A stretch of DNA of 64,000 nt from Chimonanthus salicifolius (taxonomy: Eukaryota > Streptophyta > Magnoliopsida > Laurales > Calycanthaceae). The DNA is taken from NCBI GenBank assembly GCA_013350335.1, contig CM023542.1:7488025-7552024 (forward strand), written 5' to 3'. Made by a program: the position numbers and the translations under genes. Numbering within the stretch: the stretch's first letter is position 1; each line of letters starts with the position of its first letter. The notes under the pieces were generated by a model. It had not been told where the DNA came from, made no database searches, and saw only the letters and a program-made list of their open reading frames with translations. This document shows, piece by piece, positions 13,701 through 24,872 of the stretch.

Positions 13701-14273
13701 ATCTTGCATGCCATTCCGCTAATTGTGGTTGAATCAAGAAGAGAAGTGGATGAAGTTAAGGAATTGATTGTTATAGCTAGAGAGTATGTGTTGGGCTTGC
13801 GTATGGAAGTCAGAAGAAAGGAAATCAAAGATGACCCAGTTCGACAGCAGGAGCTGGCTGCCTACTTCACACACTGTAACCTTCAGAAGATTCATATGAG
13901 GCTTGTGCTGGTAAGTGCCATGAGCATTTGCTTTAAGGGTGGAAACTACAATACAGCAGCCAATTTTGCGAGGAGGCTCCTGGAAACAGACCCTCCAAAT
14001 GAGGCTCAAGCAAAGAAGGCCAGACAAGTTCTGCAGGCTTGTGAAAAGAATATGAGGGATGCAACCGAGCTAAATTATGACTTTCGAAACCCATTCGTGG
14101 TTTGTGGAGCAACGTTTGTTCCTATTTACCGTGGTCAAAAGGATGTCTCATGTCCATATTGTGGCTCACGGTTTGTGCTGGCCATTGTGGGAAAGCTCTG
14201 TGCTGTTTGCGATCTTGCGATTGTTGGAGCAGATGCATCTGGCCTGCTTTGTTCCCATACACAAATGAGATGA
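6801..14273 (+). CDS. COPA: coatomer subunit alpha (alpha-COP)
   Basis: This is the alpha subunit of the COPI coat, which coats Golgi vesicles for retrograde Golgi-to-ER and intra-Golgi traffic. Three exons are read by eye: 6801-7008, 10710-11204 and 11326-14273. All borders are GT-AG and phases agree, giving 1,216 residues, about the usual plant length. Residues 1-300 form the N-terminal WD40 propeller that binds dilysine cargo tails; repeats such as '[14 protein letters not shown]' and '[14 protein letters not shown]' are clear. A coatomer WD-associated region follows to about residue 770. An acidic linker lies near 830-900. The alpha C-terminal domain ends with paired CxxC-like motifs ('CPYCGSRF', 'CAVCD'). 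The start is the conserved MLTKFETKS. Intron 1 is 3.7 kb and holds a CT microsatellite and a SINE; intron 2 is 121 bases. The last exon codes 2.95 kb without interruption. No break is seen. Confidence 0.97.
7751..7788. repeat. (TC)n microsatellite in alpha-COP intron 1
   Basis: Nineteen uninterrupted TC units within the first intron, on the sense strand. Confidence 0.97.
8526..8720 (+). repeat. tRNA-derived SINE, family B (complete copy)
   Basis: The head reads 'gttggctggatggttaag' (box A-like) and 'gggttgaagtctc' (box B-like). The body has 'gggtcactctcc', 'tgtgtgtggatagagagg', 'gctctaagaggcc' and 'ttggacttc', ending in eleven A residues. It lies in intron 1 of alpha-COP in sense orientation. 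Related copies are at 33503-33660, 41241-41425 and 54617-54772. Confidence 0.75.
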
Positions 14274-16363
14274 TTTGAACTTTTCTTCTAAAGCCGCCTT
14301 GTGGCTTATAAAATTTAGGTGCTTGAAACACATGAAGTTGGTTGTGGGGGTTGTCTCTGCAAAGGTAGAAACAAAGGTAGGAGGAACATGCCTTTGGATT
14401 GAGTGAATTGATTTTCTTCTTTTCTCCCTTTTTCATTTAATTTTGATTGTGATATTCCAGTTCCGTCTCCTGTAAGAAGCTTGTTTCTTGCTGAGAATTA
14501 TGGTTCTTTTTTTTTTTTTTTTCCAAATGTTTTTTTTAGGATAATGAAGAAAACAGTTGATGCCATGATGAGATGCTGGTCAACATGTGGTGATTTTATT
14601 AACAAAGAGACAAGGTTCTGGGAGGATATCTACTTGGAATCTGTACTTATTCAATCTATGTTTCCGAGTTATTTTTTTCTTGAAAGGAACCATGTTTCGG
14701 AGATGAATCACTGTTTCAATTAAAAAATAGGCATTTATCAAGATTGTGTCATGGTGGTGGGAGGAGGTTTGTGTAGGCCTCGACTCCGAGGAGAAATCTC
14801 ATGGATCATGAACTGGAATGATTGTGATAGCTCGTAAGTAAGAATGACAATGCGCTCCCATCGGCCATCGCGAGATGGGGATTATTGATGTGTAAGTAAC
14901 CAAGATTCCAGGCAGTTCTTGATTAATTCTTTGTTTTTGTTAATCCCAAAGCAAATTGTAAATGCGCATTTTCTGTTCGGTGTGGCAAGTGGTTGCCATG
15001 CTTAGAGTGGAGACACATTGGCCGGAGGTCGACGGAACCATTCAACAAAATATGAACTTTGGAGAAAGCCTGCAGCTTAATTGGTAAGTGCTCATTTTTG
15101 GAAAAAAAAGGTTGCTGGTCCGAGTGAAGTTATTATTTCTGATTAAAAACAATTATAATAAATCAATAATCATAAATTAGTTCCTTTTTCTCCAATCTAT
15201 TGCGGCATTATTGAGTTCGTTTTGTCTCTCATGGATGGACAGATATCTGACGCGTTCAATTGTAAAGGCCTGATTCCAATAGAAAATTACGCATGGAATA
15301 TTTGGAAAGAGGAGCATGGTAACGAGCTTTGGTGCTGGAAAAAATTGTGTCCTTGGCAATTGAATGGAACTTAGTATTAAAGGAAATTGACAAATCATCA
15401 GCCTTGAACATTAGTAGTAGTTTTCAATGAAGGTCGCTGCTGCAGGGTGTTATAGGTGGTATGGTTTTTTCATTCCATGTCATGCATAACACTGGATGCC
15501 CACTTTCTTTATAGACAACAGCTGCTGTTGTGAATTGTGATTCTTCTCATTGGCAATAAAATTCAGACATTTCTAGAGGTTAGGAAAGGTTGACAACATT
15601 TTTACCCATTTTCTCATAAGCCATTTTCTAATACTATCCAGATTTCTTAGAGTACCTAACTAATTTTTGGATAACACTATGGAGAATGATCTTTTTGTGC
15701 TGTGAGTGATTTGAGTCTAAGATCTGCTAAGTCAACTCTCACGGGTTCCTTTTAGCCATGCTCTTTATTGTTCATTCACTGGTCACGTCCATCTCTTTCA
15801 TTTGTAATAGAAGGTTCTGGTCCTTTGAAGATTGAGGGGTCGAAACTAGGGTTAAGTTAAGCAATTAAATCTTTTTTTACAAATGAGTTAACCTCCACTA
15901 GATTAGTAAACTGGTTGAATTCAAAATAATTAAAACCAACCCAATTAAGGTTCTCTATTTCATATTATTGCATGGGTTACAATTTCATAATTTGTCACCA
16001 AACACTAATCAAATTTCTAAAATTTATAGTTTTATAAGTTCTATTTTATAATTCTAAAAGTAACCAAACATAAAAAGGTGAAAATAGAATTCCTCTAATT
16101 CTAAAATTTGATAAGAGTTCAAAATTCTAGAATTCTAAGGAGAATTTCTACCAATGCGACCTAATTGAAAAGGCCCCACTCTTTAACCTGTATTCAGGAT
16201 ACCCAATTGAGAATACATCATCACCTTACACAAGTGATTCAATACCCATTTCACATGTCTAGATCCCTTTTCACAATAATGAAGAGAACACATGCTCCAA
16301 ACAAGCCTACATGAAGCAGCAACTATAATGAAAACTAACATCCGTTTTGAAGCACTTTATCTT
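14274..16363. other. spacer between convergent alpha-COP and SAR1 genes
   Basis: It holds the 3' UTRs of the two convergent genes; alpha-COP probably ends near 14470-14730. A poly-T run lies at 14507-14522. From about 15880 to 16150 the DNA is AT-rich with many 'aattcta' words and resembles a decayed MITE, but no terminal repeats were found. No gene is seen. Confidence 0.5.
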
Positions 16364-19300
16364 TTACTTGATGTACTGTGACACCCACTTGAAACCATCT
16401 CCATAGCCCATCTTGCGGACAATACTGCACATAAAAACCTCGAGGGGGCGGAAGTTGGATTCGGTGAGGTTCACCTTCCCCTTGCCAGTGGTGAAGTTGG
16501 TGAGGCCAAGGTGGTAGCGAAGCTCCTCCTCTGATGCTGCATAGGGGATGTCAATTTTGTTCCCCAAGATGAGAAATGGGACAGTCGCCAGGGAGTCATC
16601 TGAGAGGAGGCTGTCCAGCTCCTTCTTTGACTCAGCAAACCTCTCCTTGTCAAATGCATCCACCAGGTAAACCACAGCATCCACCTGCAAAGTCATTTTG
16701 CACAATTATAAAAGAAGATGCAATAGTACATATTGCAGAGCATATATTGAAGAGCATGTGATCCCCACATAGAAGATGCCTAGCCACAAATCTTGTTCCT
16801 TCCTATCTTGGAAAAAGTCTATGTTTGAGTATATAACCCATCATAAATCACATTGGTTCGTTTCATCAAGAAATGTATTTAAAGACCACAAAAGTCAAGT
16901 GGTTAAAAAATAATTTGGAGTGATTAATTTTGGAGAGCTTAAAAAGCGTTACTTGCATGATCCATCAAGGTGACTGTTGTGAACTGCAAATTCAAACATG
17001 GACCTTTTCATACCATCATCATCAACATTGATGGCTCCACCCCTAAGTGTGAAGTACATGGGTGGACAATTGTAGCTATATATGTGCATAATCTCAATTG
17101 ATCAAAATCAAGTATATTTGATTTGGGATATTTTTTTAGGTAAGAGTAATACAATTATCAAGGGATCATCTCAACATTTTCCAGATAATTGTGTTTATAA
17201 AATTATATCAAGAATATGATGGTACTTCACAAAATAGGTACAATACTTTTTATAATGGTAGTATGCAGCAATAGGTCCAGGGAACTGATGAAAATTAAAT
17301 ACAGCAATAGGTCCAGGGAAACTGATGAAAATTAAATACAAAAGAAACCATAGAGTAGGCTTAGGTACAGTACTTTTTAAAATGGTAGTATGCAGCAATA
17401 GGTCAATTAAGAGGGAAACTGATGAAAATTAAATACAAAAGAAACCATAGAATAGGCTTAGGTACAGTACTTTTTAAAATGGTAGTATGTATGCTCTGAA
17501 CCATGTCACAAATATCGGCGGTAATTTCAAATTTACCGCGTTTTTATCAGCAAAATACCATTATCGCGTTAAAAACGCGTTTTTATCGCCACGCCGATAA
17601 ATATCCGGTAAATTCCCGATAAAATCGCATTAAAAACGCGATAAACGTTAATAACGCGATAATATCCCGGTAAATTCCCGATAAATTCCCGGTAAATTCC
17701 CTATATCATTTTTATTTCATTAATTTTTTTATTTATTCTATTTTTTTTATTTTTTAAATATTATAATTTCCGCGAGATTTTCCCGTTAAATTCCCAGTAA
17801 AAATCCGAGAATTTAAAAATATCCCGTTATTACCAATTGCCGTTAATATCCCGAGAACAGTATTTGTCACAATGGCTCTGAAGACATCCAGAATTAAACC
17901 ACCACATTAGAGAGTATATATATTAGAGAGAGAGAGAGAGAGATCACATTAAGTGATAGCAGAAACAATGGAACTTCATGGTAAGCTATTTTATACATGT
18001 TCAATTGCCTCACATATATTAGTGATCTCTGAACAATGCAATGAGGTTGTCCACAACAAATGTCTCCCACTCCGTGCTATTCCATAACTTGGAAAAAAGG
18101 TAGCAAAAGTTGGTCACATTTATTTTTCATTTTATGGAAGGTCCTACAACCCGTTTCATGAGAAGTCTCGTTATAGTCGTCTCCCTAGTAAAGTCTTGCT
18201 AGCCTAAGTCTTAAGAATTCTATCTAATTACATTTTGAGATGGGAACTTATTCAAAACCATAATTGAATGAGAGAAGGCAACAAAATGAACACACACAAA
18301 AAGATAGCAGTATCATCACAGGAATAGAACAGAACTTAAGGGGTTACTTAAAGATGCAAACACAATTATGTATACCAACAAACAGCCATTGGTGTGGCTT
18401 AAATGCTGGAACCTGTTAGGAAATGAGAATGAAGTTCATGCACTTCTTAATTGTTGTCAGTAGATAAAGTCCAAATGAGTAGCGCAGTTGGCTTGAGCTT
18501 CTAGGAATAGACTAGAGGTCTCAGGTTCAACTCCTAAAATAGCCTGATACACGAGGCTTGTGGGCAATTTCATGTGTATGTGTGACTACTTTCAGTTCTG
18601 TGTGGGGTGGGGATACCAATGTTAGTCATAAAAAATGTAGTTAGTAGATAAGAAGTTGAAGGATCAAGAAGGAAAAAAAGGCAAATCTTCATACTAGTGA
18701 CCAAGAACCTGCAGCACCAGTTAAGATTCATGATTGTAGTCTAGAGGTTGTGCGTTCAAGTCCCATGGGTGTCAAATAGAGAAGTCGGTCCATGAAATGA
18801 ATTTGTGAAATCCAAATATAAAAGCTTACCCCAGATTCATGAAATAAATGGTTAAATAATGATGATGATGTTGAACATGGTGCAATTAGGAACCCAAGGC
18901 ATTCAACTTTGAAAATCAATAGAGATGCTAAAAGGGGTTTAGATATGTATCGTTCAACTGCAAACTGACAGCACTAGAGTCAGGTCGCATCATCCAACTG
19001 CAGTTTGCACAAATGGGGTTTCTGGAACACCCACCTCATCTCCTCCCCATTTTAGCATTGTGAAAGGAACTATGCTTGCATGCTCAGGTATAGGTATGGA
19101 TTCAGCCAATCAATGCCAAAACACAGGATTTGCAGATGCAACATAATACTTTAGATGAATTAAATTAAAATTTATTTGAAATGGAAAAAGTGTGAAAATA
19201 ACACCAATAGAAAATAATATAATAGTTTTCTCTAAACGATCAAGTGACAAACATATTGACATTTTAATTAAGGCACCAAAAGAAAAAAAAAAAAAAAGGG

Positions 19301-22300
19301 TGGCAATATTTCTGTAATTTGGAAAACAATACAAAAAGTATTAAAAGATTGAAGGAAGAATCCAACATGGGTATCCAAAATTTTCATGGGAAGTCTCGTC
19401 ACATAGAAATGAGAGTAATGCGTTTTTGAGATTTCCTTTTTATTTGATCCTGAGTTCTAAGTTTAACATGATTTAAGCCCTCAAATCACTAGATCAAACA
19501 TTAATCAACATCCACTGAACTTCCCAGCCATGCCCCATTTTGTGTGTGTATGTGGGTTGGGGGAATTCTTCAATTTCTTGACTGAAGAGCGAAGAAAAAG
19601 AAATTTTAAGGAATCATTTAAAAAAACCAAAATTTGAAGGTGTAGAGACCAAATAAAAGCCACAAACCAAAAGTTCATTATAAAATTTGGAGTCTTAACA
19701 GGAAAGATGATATTTGTTTTTTTTTTATATATATATATTTGTTTTATCTTCAATTTCATTGTTTCTATTGGTATTTATAGTCTAGATCCAGGGATTTAGA
19801 AACCATTACATTTATTAAGAAGGAATTAGGTGTGACAGGGTTAATGAACAAAAAAAATCATTGATAACAAAGATTGTAAACATTTCTAAATACTTATAAA
19901 AGATAACAAGTCCTTCAACTTTGAAGTATGAATTCACATAATGACAAGTCCCAGAAAATGCATGTCATTACAACTTGCAGTTACCTCGCTGCTTGTCGTG
20001 TTGTGAGTTTTCTTTTGGTTTACTCACCGAAAACGAGCAAAATGAGAGAGAACGAGATAGAGACACAAGCAAGGATGGAGCGATCCACCCTTTCTCGACT
20101 TGGAGCATTCTGGGGAAAATGGGCGAGAGGTAGACTAGGTACGAGAGGTTATAGTTACAACCAACGAGGAGAACAGGAACTTGTTCCATAGGAGGCTATG
20201 GAATAGTTGCCAATGATTGCTTTGGCGGGTTAACTGAAGAATCGAGGCAATGACATTTTTTTTCCTGATATGTCTATTCTAAGTAATGGCTTCCCTTGTG
20301 ACTTGCTTTCACCATCATCAGATCTATCTAGAGTCATCTTTTAAGTTCTACTCATCCAAGTCCCATGAAAAAGACAAAACGGTGTTTTCATTGTTACTCA
20401 AAGTGTTTGATAGTCACACCTTTTCCTTCCATTCATCAATTTGGCTTTTTAAGTCATTTCCAATTTTAATCAATTCACCTTCCTATTCGTAGACCCACAA
20501 AATTATATTCTATTTCCTAGCACTTTTCAAAGCATTCACCTCAAAATCTTTTCTCTATAATTCCAAGTATCCAACTTATTATTTAGCTGATTTAGTCAAC
20601 AAAAGTGAATGCATAAAGTAGATTGGTGTATCTCGTTCAAATAATAACAATACAAGCTAAAGAAAAAAAATAAAGACAAAATTGGCATTTTTCTCTCAAT
20701 AACCATGTCTATGTGACTTTTAGAAAGTATTTTATGCAAACTTCTAGAAAATGGAACAATCTTGTAGTATAACATGTTAGAAAACATTGCAAGCTGTCAA
20801 AAATGTTCAACCATAAAAAGGATTACAATATAAGATAGGATTAAAATTTTGAAACTTGCATGTCCATTCTTCATTTTGAAAAAAAAAATTGGAAAACTCA
20901 AAGAACAAGTAGACAAATCTCATTTAAAAGCTGATTAGAAGCTAAATACATCAATAACAACTAAAAATGCCATATTATATCAATGAGATGTTTCTGTAAC
21001 AATAATGTAGATGAAACATACAAATAAATCAATATGCAACCAATATAAGAGATCAAAATAAATATTATGTTCTAGGCAATATCAACACACATTATTGGCA
21101 AAAGTATTCTCCAAACACTGCGTTAAATTGCAAAGAAACGTAAATGGATGAATGAATAAAACATGTAAAGCATTTTAAATTAAATAATAAGGAAACCAAC
21201 CTTTGCATAGTAATCTTTCCACACTCGACGAGCAATCTGATGCCCTCCCAGGTCAAAAGCCTTGAACTTGATTTTCCCAATGCTCAACTCCTCTGATGTT
21301 GGATATTGTGTTGGCTGATGTTGAACCAATCTCTGACAATAATAAAGAAGCAAATAAGAAAAGAAAAGAAATCCAAAAGAGAGTGCAACATAGCACAGTT
21401 GCATGCTCTCTGGAAAGAGGTGCAAAAGATGGAGAAATTATGTCCTCAGGGGTACTTTGGAAGGGGATTCTAAGGTAGGCAGGAGGCTTATGTCCTTGGA
21501 GGTTGATAGAAAAAACTAGAGCAAATCAGAAGATCCATAAGAGTCTGTCGTTATTCTGTATCCCTTGTGCCAATGTGATCATATGGCAAACAAGAAAGCC
21601 AAGGAGGGCTCCTTCCTCCATGAGGAAACTGTTTCCATATTGGTTTGATTTTTGGCCCGTTTTTCCTGTAGTGTGTGGTAGTTTGGTTTTGTGGTAATTT
21701 ACAGTTCTTCAATGAAACCTAAGCCAATGAAGCTGGACATTGTTAAAAAAAGAAGAGAAAAAGACAAGAAACTACAAACAAATTTAATAAACTTTTAGAG
21801 AGCTCTAAATCATCATGATTAAGTTGTATGTGCCCAGGACTTGTTTCATTCTCATGACATATACTGCAGTTGATGAAATCCAATGGCCAACCAAACCAAC
21901 ACAAGGATTCTACTGTCACCTAATAGACAAATAATTTGGCAACATTCCATGCATCACATTTAAGGCAAATGAATTGGACAATTTAGACAGAACTCACTTC
22001 AGCGGCTAGTTTCTTTTGCCTTGGATCCCAAGGTTAGAAATGGCTAATCAAGCTGAATTTTTCAATAATATATAATTTAACGCTGAATAAGACTTTTCCT
22101 TCTTTTTGGCACATCAACAATTGTTTCTTTGATTATCCTCAAAAGCAAAAAAAAAAAAAGAAAAACAGTTGTTTCTTTGATTTGGTGGGCAAATGAAGTC
22201 ATATCTGACTCGACAACTCTTCTATGAGAGAATCACAATTCTACGTTCATTTCCCCTCACACTCACTAACTCTCCATCATTTGGATCTAAAGTTGATTTG

Positions 22301-22821
22301 ACATACTATGAGTTGGATCACTGCTTGATGTAGCCTTTAAACCATAATTATACAAAGAATGATCCACACAAACTTTCTTCTCCATAGACTCTTACCAACG
22401 CGTGGACGTTTTTCAACCCACACATCCCATGATCCATGATCCATGATCCATGATCCAAAGTGAGCTCCATAAAAAAAGGTGGTTCACTGATTCACATTTT
22501 AAGAGATCTTAATTGAGCCTTTGGATTCATTTAAAAAAAATAAAAATTGAGCCTTTGGATTATTGGCAATATCATTGACATGGAGTTGAGAGAAAAAAAT
22601 AAAACTCTAAAGTGACTCAAATTTGATAAAAACTCAAGGCAAGAATGAGAAACAACACCAGAAATCACCATAGAATAGGAGTTAAAACGAACCTCGTCTT
22701 TCAACATATGAAGAAGAGTGGTCTTTCCGGCATTATCAAGCCCTAGGAACAGGATCTTGGCCTCTTTCTGCCATAATCCGAGAGAGGCCAGAATGCCGTA
22801 GAACCAATCAAAGAGGAACAT
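16364..22821 (-). CDS. SAR1: SAR1 small GTPase (COPII coat initiator)
   Basis: SAR1 is the ARF-family GTPase that, once loaded by SEC12 at ER exit sites, recruits SEC23/24 and SEC13/31 for ER-to-Golgi vesicles. Exons on the minus strand are 22693-22821, 21201-21332 and 16364-16684, with GT-AG borders, all phase 0. They encode 193 residues, exactly the usual plant length. The N-terminal amphipathic segment [17 protein letters not shown] lacks a myristoylation Gly2, as expected for SAR1. The P-loop GLDNAGKT is at 27-34, DLGGHQ at 70-75 (catalytic His74) and NKID at 129-132; the C terminus is the usual WVSQYIK. I chose the conserved MFLFDW start over an in-frame Met three codons upstream. Intron 2 (16685-21200) is 4.5 kb and contains a tandem repeat, a MITE and two SINE-like elements. 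No disabling change is seen. Confidence 0.97.
17236..17492. repeat. irregular tandem repeat in SAR1 intron 2
   Basis: The block 'aggtaca(a/g)tacttttta' starts at 17236, 17363 and 17460, each time followed by 'ggtagtatg'. Between them 'agcaataggtccaggg' plus 'ctgatgaaaattaaataca' is repeated inside the first unit. Periods of 127 and 97 bases reflect loss or gain of this inner 34-base unit. A MITE is inserted immediately after the last block. Confidence 0.85.
17501..17874. mobile_element. MITE, 374 bp, with 8-bp target duplication
   Basis: The target duplication GCTCTGAA occurs at 17493-17500 and 17875-17882. The ends are imperfect inverted repeats: 'ccatgtcacaaata' on the left, and 'cattgtgacaaata' as the reverse complement of the right. 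An 8-bp duplication fits the hAT superfamily. The interior has no coding frame. It is built from iterations of 'cccggtaaatt/cccgataaatt' and 'gcgttaaaaacgcg'. It lies within SAR1 intron 2. Confidence 0.8.
18478..18640 (+). repeat. SINE-like tRNA-derived element
   Basis: It contains 'gagtagcgcagttggctt' (box A-like) and 'ctcaggttcaactcct' (box B-like) about 35 bases apart, then a body with 'tgtgactactttcagttctgtg' ending in A-rich sequence. It lies within SAR1 intron 2, antisense to the gene. Confidence 0.6.
18716..18870 (+). repeat. SINE-like element with GAT-repeat tail
   Basis: The box B-like 'gtgcgttcaagtcccatg' is preceded by a degenerate box A ('cagttaagattcatg') and followed by a body ending in 'aaataatgatgatgatg'. 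A simple-repeat tail is a known alternative to poly-A in plant SINEs. It lies 100 bases from the previous SINE. Confidence 0.45.
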
Positions 22822-23064
22822 GATCCTCAACTAGATCAATCGGTCTCTAAGCAGATCAGATCTCTCAAAATCCAGCGAAATATGCAGAGAATTAGATCAA
22901 AACTCACTAGTTTTCTCTCGACGGAAGAGAGAAAGGGGACACAACGGAGGCCGGCGAAATAGGCAGAGAATTAGATCGGGAAAATGGTAGAGAGAAACCG
23001 CCGGAGAAATGGAGTTGAAAGAACGAGAAAACGGAGAAAACAGAGACACAAACAGCTGTCATCG

Positions 23065-23073
23065 CTTATATAG
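23065..23073 (-). promoter_or_regulatory. TATA box of SAR1
   Basis: On the minus strand the sequence is CTATATAAG, about 245 bases before the ATG at 22821, implying transcription from near 23035. The interval to the ATG is purine- and pyrimidine-biased, as in plant 5' UTRs. Confidence 0.65.
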
Positions 23074-23109
23074 AACTCTTCAGAGGTCGGATTCCATGAG
23101 AGACAAAAG

Positions 23110-23119
23110 GACACGTGTC
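23110..23119. promoter_or_regulatory. palindromic G-box upstream of SAR1
   Basis: GACACGTGTC is a perfect 10-base palindrome with the CACGTG core, about 40 bases upstream of the TATA box. G-boxes bind plant bZIP and bHLH factors. Some secretory-pathway genes are controlled through ACGT-core sites by the ER-stress bZIPs, so a role in secretory load response is plausible but only inferred. Confidence 0.55.
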
Positions 23120-23282
23120 GGCAGTATAGATTGATTGATAAAACTTCTAATTAATCTGTGAGTGTGTAAAGGAAATGGTATGCAACTCTCGGGATATATA
23201 AAAATATTATTTATTTTTGAGCAGTATATAAAAACATTATTTATAGATCTCACTTTCTCTATTTTTTTTTTTATTCTTCTCG

Positions 23283-23464
23283 TGTTAGGATTTTTATCAT
23301 GACTTTTTTAATGTGATATTGTTTATTTTGGACTTCAATGACTTGCACACTTTTGTTCCGGGTCCCTTACTCACATGACCTCAATTAGAGGAACATGGGC
23401 TTCCCTCGTATAAGCCCCCTCCCACATCACTATCAAGTTGACGTGGGACTAATAAGGTATTACA
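23283..23464 (-). repeat. TRIM 3' LTR
   Basis: 182 bases on the minus strand, from 'tgtaatacc' to 'cctaaca'. It is preceded by a purine-rich 'aagaaaggtgaa' that would serve as the polypurine tract. Confidence 0.8.
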
Positions 23465-23548
23465 TTCACCTTTCTTAAAATCAGAGCCGTCTCCGGTTCT
23501 ATCACATCATAGAATTAGAGGGTCTATATAGTTTGAGTATTGAACTGT

Positions 23549-23560
23549 GCTCTGATACCA
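23549..23560 (-). other. TRIM primer-binding site
   Basis: TGGTATCAGAGC on the minus strand, the standard initiator-tRNA-Met complement used by plant Copia, TRIM and other LTR elements. It starts two bases after the LTR end. Confidence 0.9.
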
Positions 23561-23562
23561 CT

Positions 23563-23759
23563 TGTAACAATCCTGATTCCGACTTTTCGAAGGTGATATT
23601 GTCTGCTTTGAGCTCTACTGTCCCGCGTAGTTTTGTTCATGAGCCCTGACCTACATGGACAGGCCCAAAATGCATCACACAAGGGAGTAAGGGCTTCCCT
23701 CATATAAGCCCCTTCCAACATCACTATCAAGTCGATGTGGGACTTGTAGGAGTATCACA
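23563..23759 (-). repeat. TRIM 5' LTR
   Basis: 197 bases on the minus strand, from 'tgtgatactcc' to 'ttgttaca'. Confidence 0.8.
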
Positions 23760-23764
23760 ATGAT

Positions 23765-24689
23765 TATGTGTATAAAAAATATTTAACTAACTATTTTAGA
23801 CTTAATAATTATAGGTTAAAATGATTTTAATAAATTTTATTTTATTTTGCACTTGAATATCTCCACAATAATCTACTTAACTATATATTTTCATTATTAC
23901 GCAAATTTCACTTTCTAATATATGAAATCAAACATTCAAGTATTTTGAGACATCTTCCAAATATATCAATGTATAAAATATTAAAAAAGTTATTTTTAAA
24001 TTAGAATGAGTTATATTTGTATTGAGTTAAATTTAATAAAAAAACTTTAAAATCTATTTTTTGATAAAAGAGATATTCTGCTAAAAGATTTTCAGAATTA
24101 TAAAAGCCGTGAATTCAAAAATATATAAAAATTATATTTATTAATTTTTAAACTAATATTTAAAACATTTAAAATATAGTGTCTAAACAATAAAAGCTAA
24201 TGATGTCTCATTTGATGGTCAAATATTTTATAGTTGGATTGAATATGCAATATATATAATCTTTCAAAAAAATGCAATATATTGGTCGATAATTTAATTC
24301 TAATTAAAACTCCATTTTACAACAATAAAAGAATAAAATATTGTAAAATTTAATTTACAGCTTGCATGTCATGTGCTTTAATTGTATTAAATTGTTAATG
24401 TTGCACTATTTTAGATATTTTAACTCAATTTGTTTTATTTTTAATAGTTAATCATTTTTATGGTGAATTTTTTAAGTATTTTATTATTTTTTATTACATG
24501 GTAATTTCGTCTCTTTAAAACACCATCAAAGTCTAGAGTAAGACCATGGAATGATGGAAGTGGTTTTAACCTTTAACTTGATCTTGAAGTGGCACTATGA
24601 AATCGAACCAAGATGAAGATATTCCCGCCTTTGTAAATTGGTTTTCCAAGAAAATCGAAATCTAAGAACGCACTTTCCTTGAAATACCT
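23765..24689. other. AT-rich spacer
   Basis: Very AT-rich DNA with no recognised gene or repeat. The last 150 bases before 24690 probably include the promoter of the FAR1-related gene; no convincing TATA box was found. Confidence 0.4.
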
Positions 24690-24872
24690 GCAACGTGGGT
24701 ACCCAAATAAAACTATTTTCTTTGCAGTCGCCCGCCCATACCTCTCCTCCATTTCCCTCTCCTTCTATCGGCGATATCGTCCAACAGCAGCGCTCTTTAT
24801 ATCTTCTCCTCACTGCACCTCTTCTGACCTCATCACAGATCGCCTTCGACGGCTCTGATCAGCCCATGTCAG
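24690..24872 (+). other. probable 5' UTR exon of the FAR1-related gene
   Basis: A C-rich, T-rich leader, unlike the AT-rich DNA around it, ends at a strong donor 'tcag|gtaagaa' at 24872/24873. A fitting acceptor 'atatgcag|' lies at 25944, twelve bases before the ATG at 25956. The upstream limit is a guess. The intron would be 24873-25944 and contains a TA microsatellite. FAR1-family genes often have such leader introns. Confidence 0.55.

Larger units (their letters stand above)
23283..23759 (-). mobile_element. TRIM retrotransposon (miniature LTR element)
   Basis: On the minus strand two related terminal repeats (23563-23759 and 23283-23464) flank a 98-base interior. Both repeats share 'agtcccac', 'acttgatagtgatgt', 'ggggcttata', 'gagggaagccc' and 'acaatatcac', and both begin TG and end CA. 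Two bases after the first repeat is a 12-base site perfectly complementary to the initiator Met tRNA 3' end (TGGTATCAGAGC). There is no coding capacity, as expected for a TRIM. The repeats have diverged clearly and no matching 5-base target duplication is visible, so the insertion is old. It lies about 460 bases upstream of the SAR1 ATG. Confidence 0.85.

Noticed and set aside
11973..14436. Minus-strand frames of 60-139 codons across the alpha-COP coding exon
   Set aside because: They are shadows of the strongly conserved plus-strand coding sequence.
16471..16761. Alternative frames over SAR1 exon 3
   Set aside because: Shadows of the SAR1 frame, which matches the family to the last residue.
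19928..20191. Opposing 87- and 73-codon frames in SAR1 intron 2
   Set aside because: Neither resembles a known protein and both lack splice or promoter context.
21440..21745. Possible LINE 3' end ('ttcaatgaaa' and A-rich tail) in SAR1 intron 1
   Set aside because: No reverse-transcriptase remnants and no target duplication; too weak to list.
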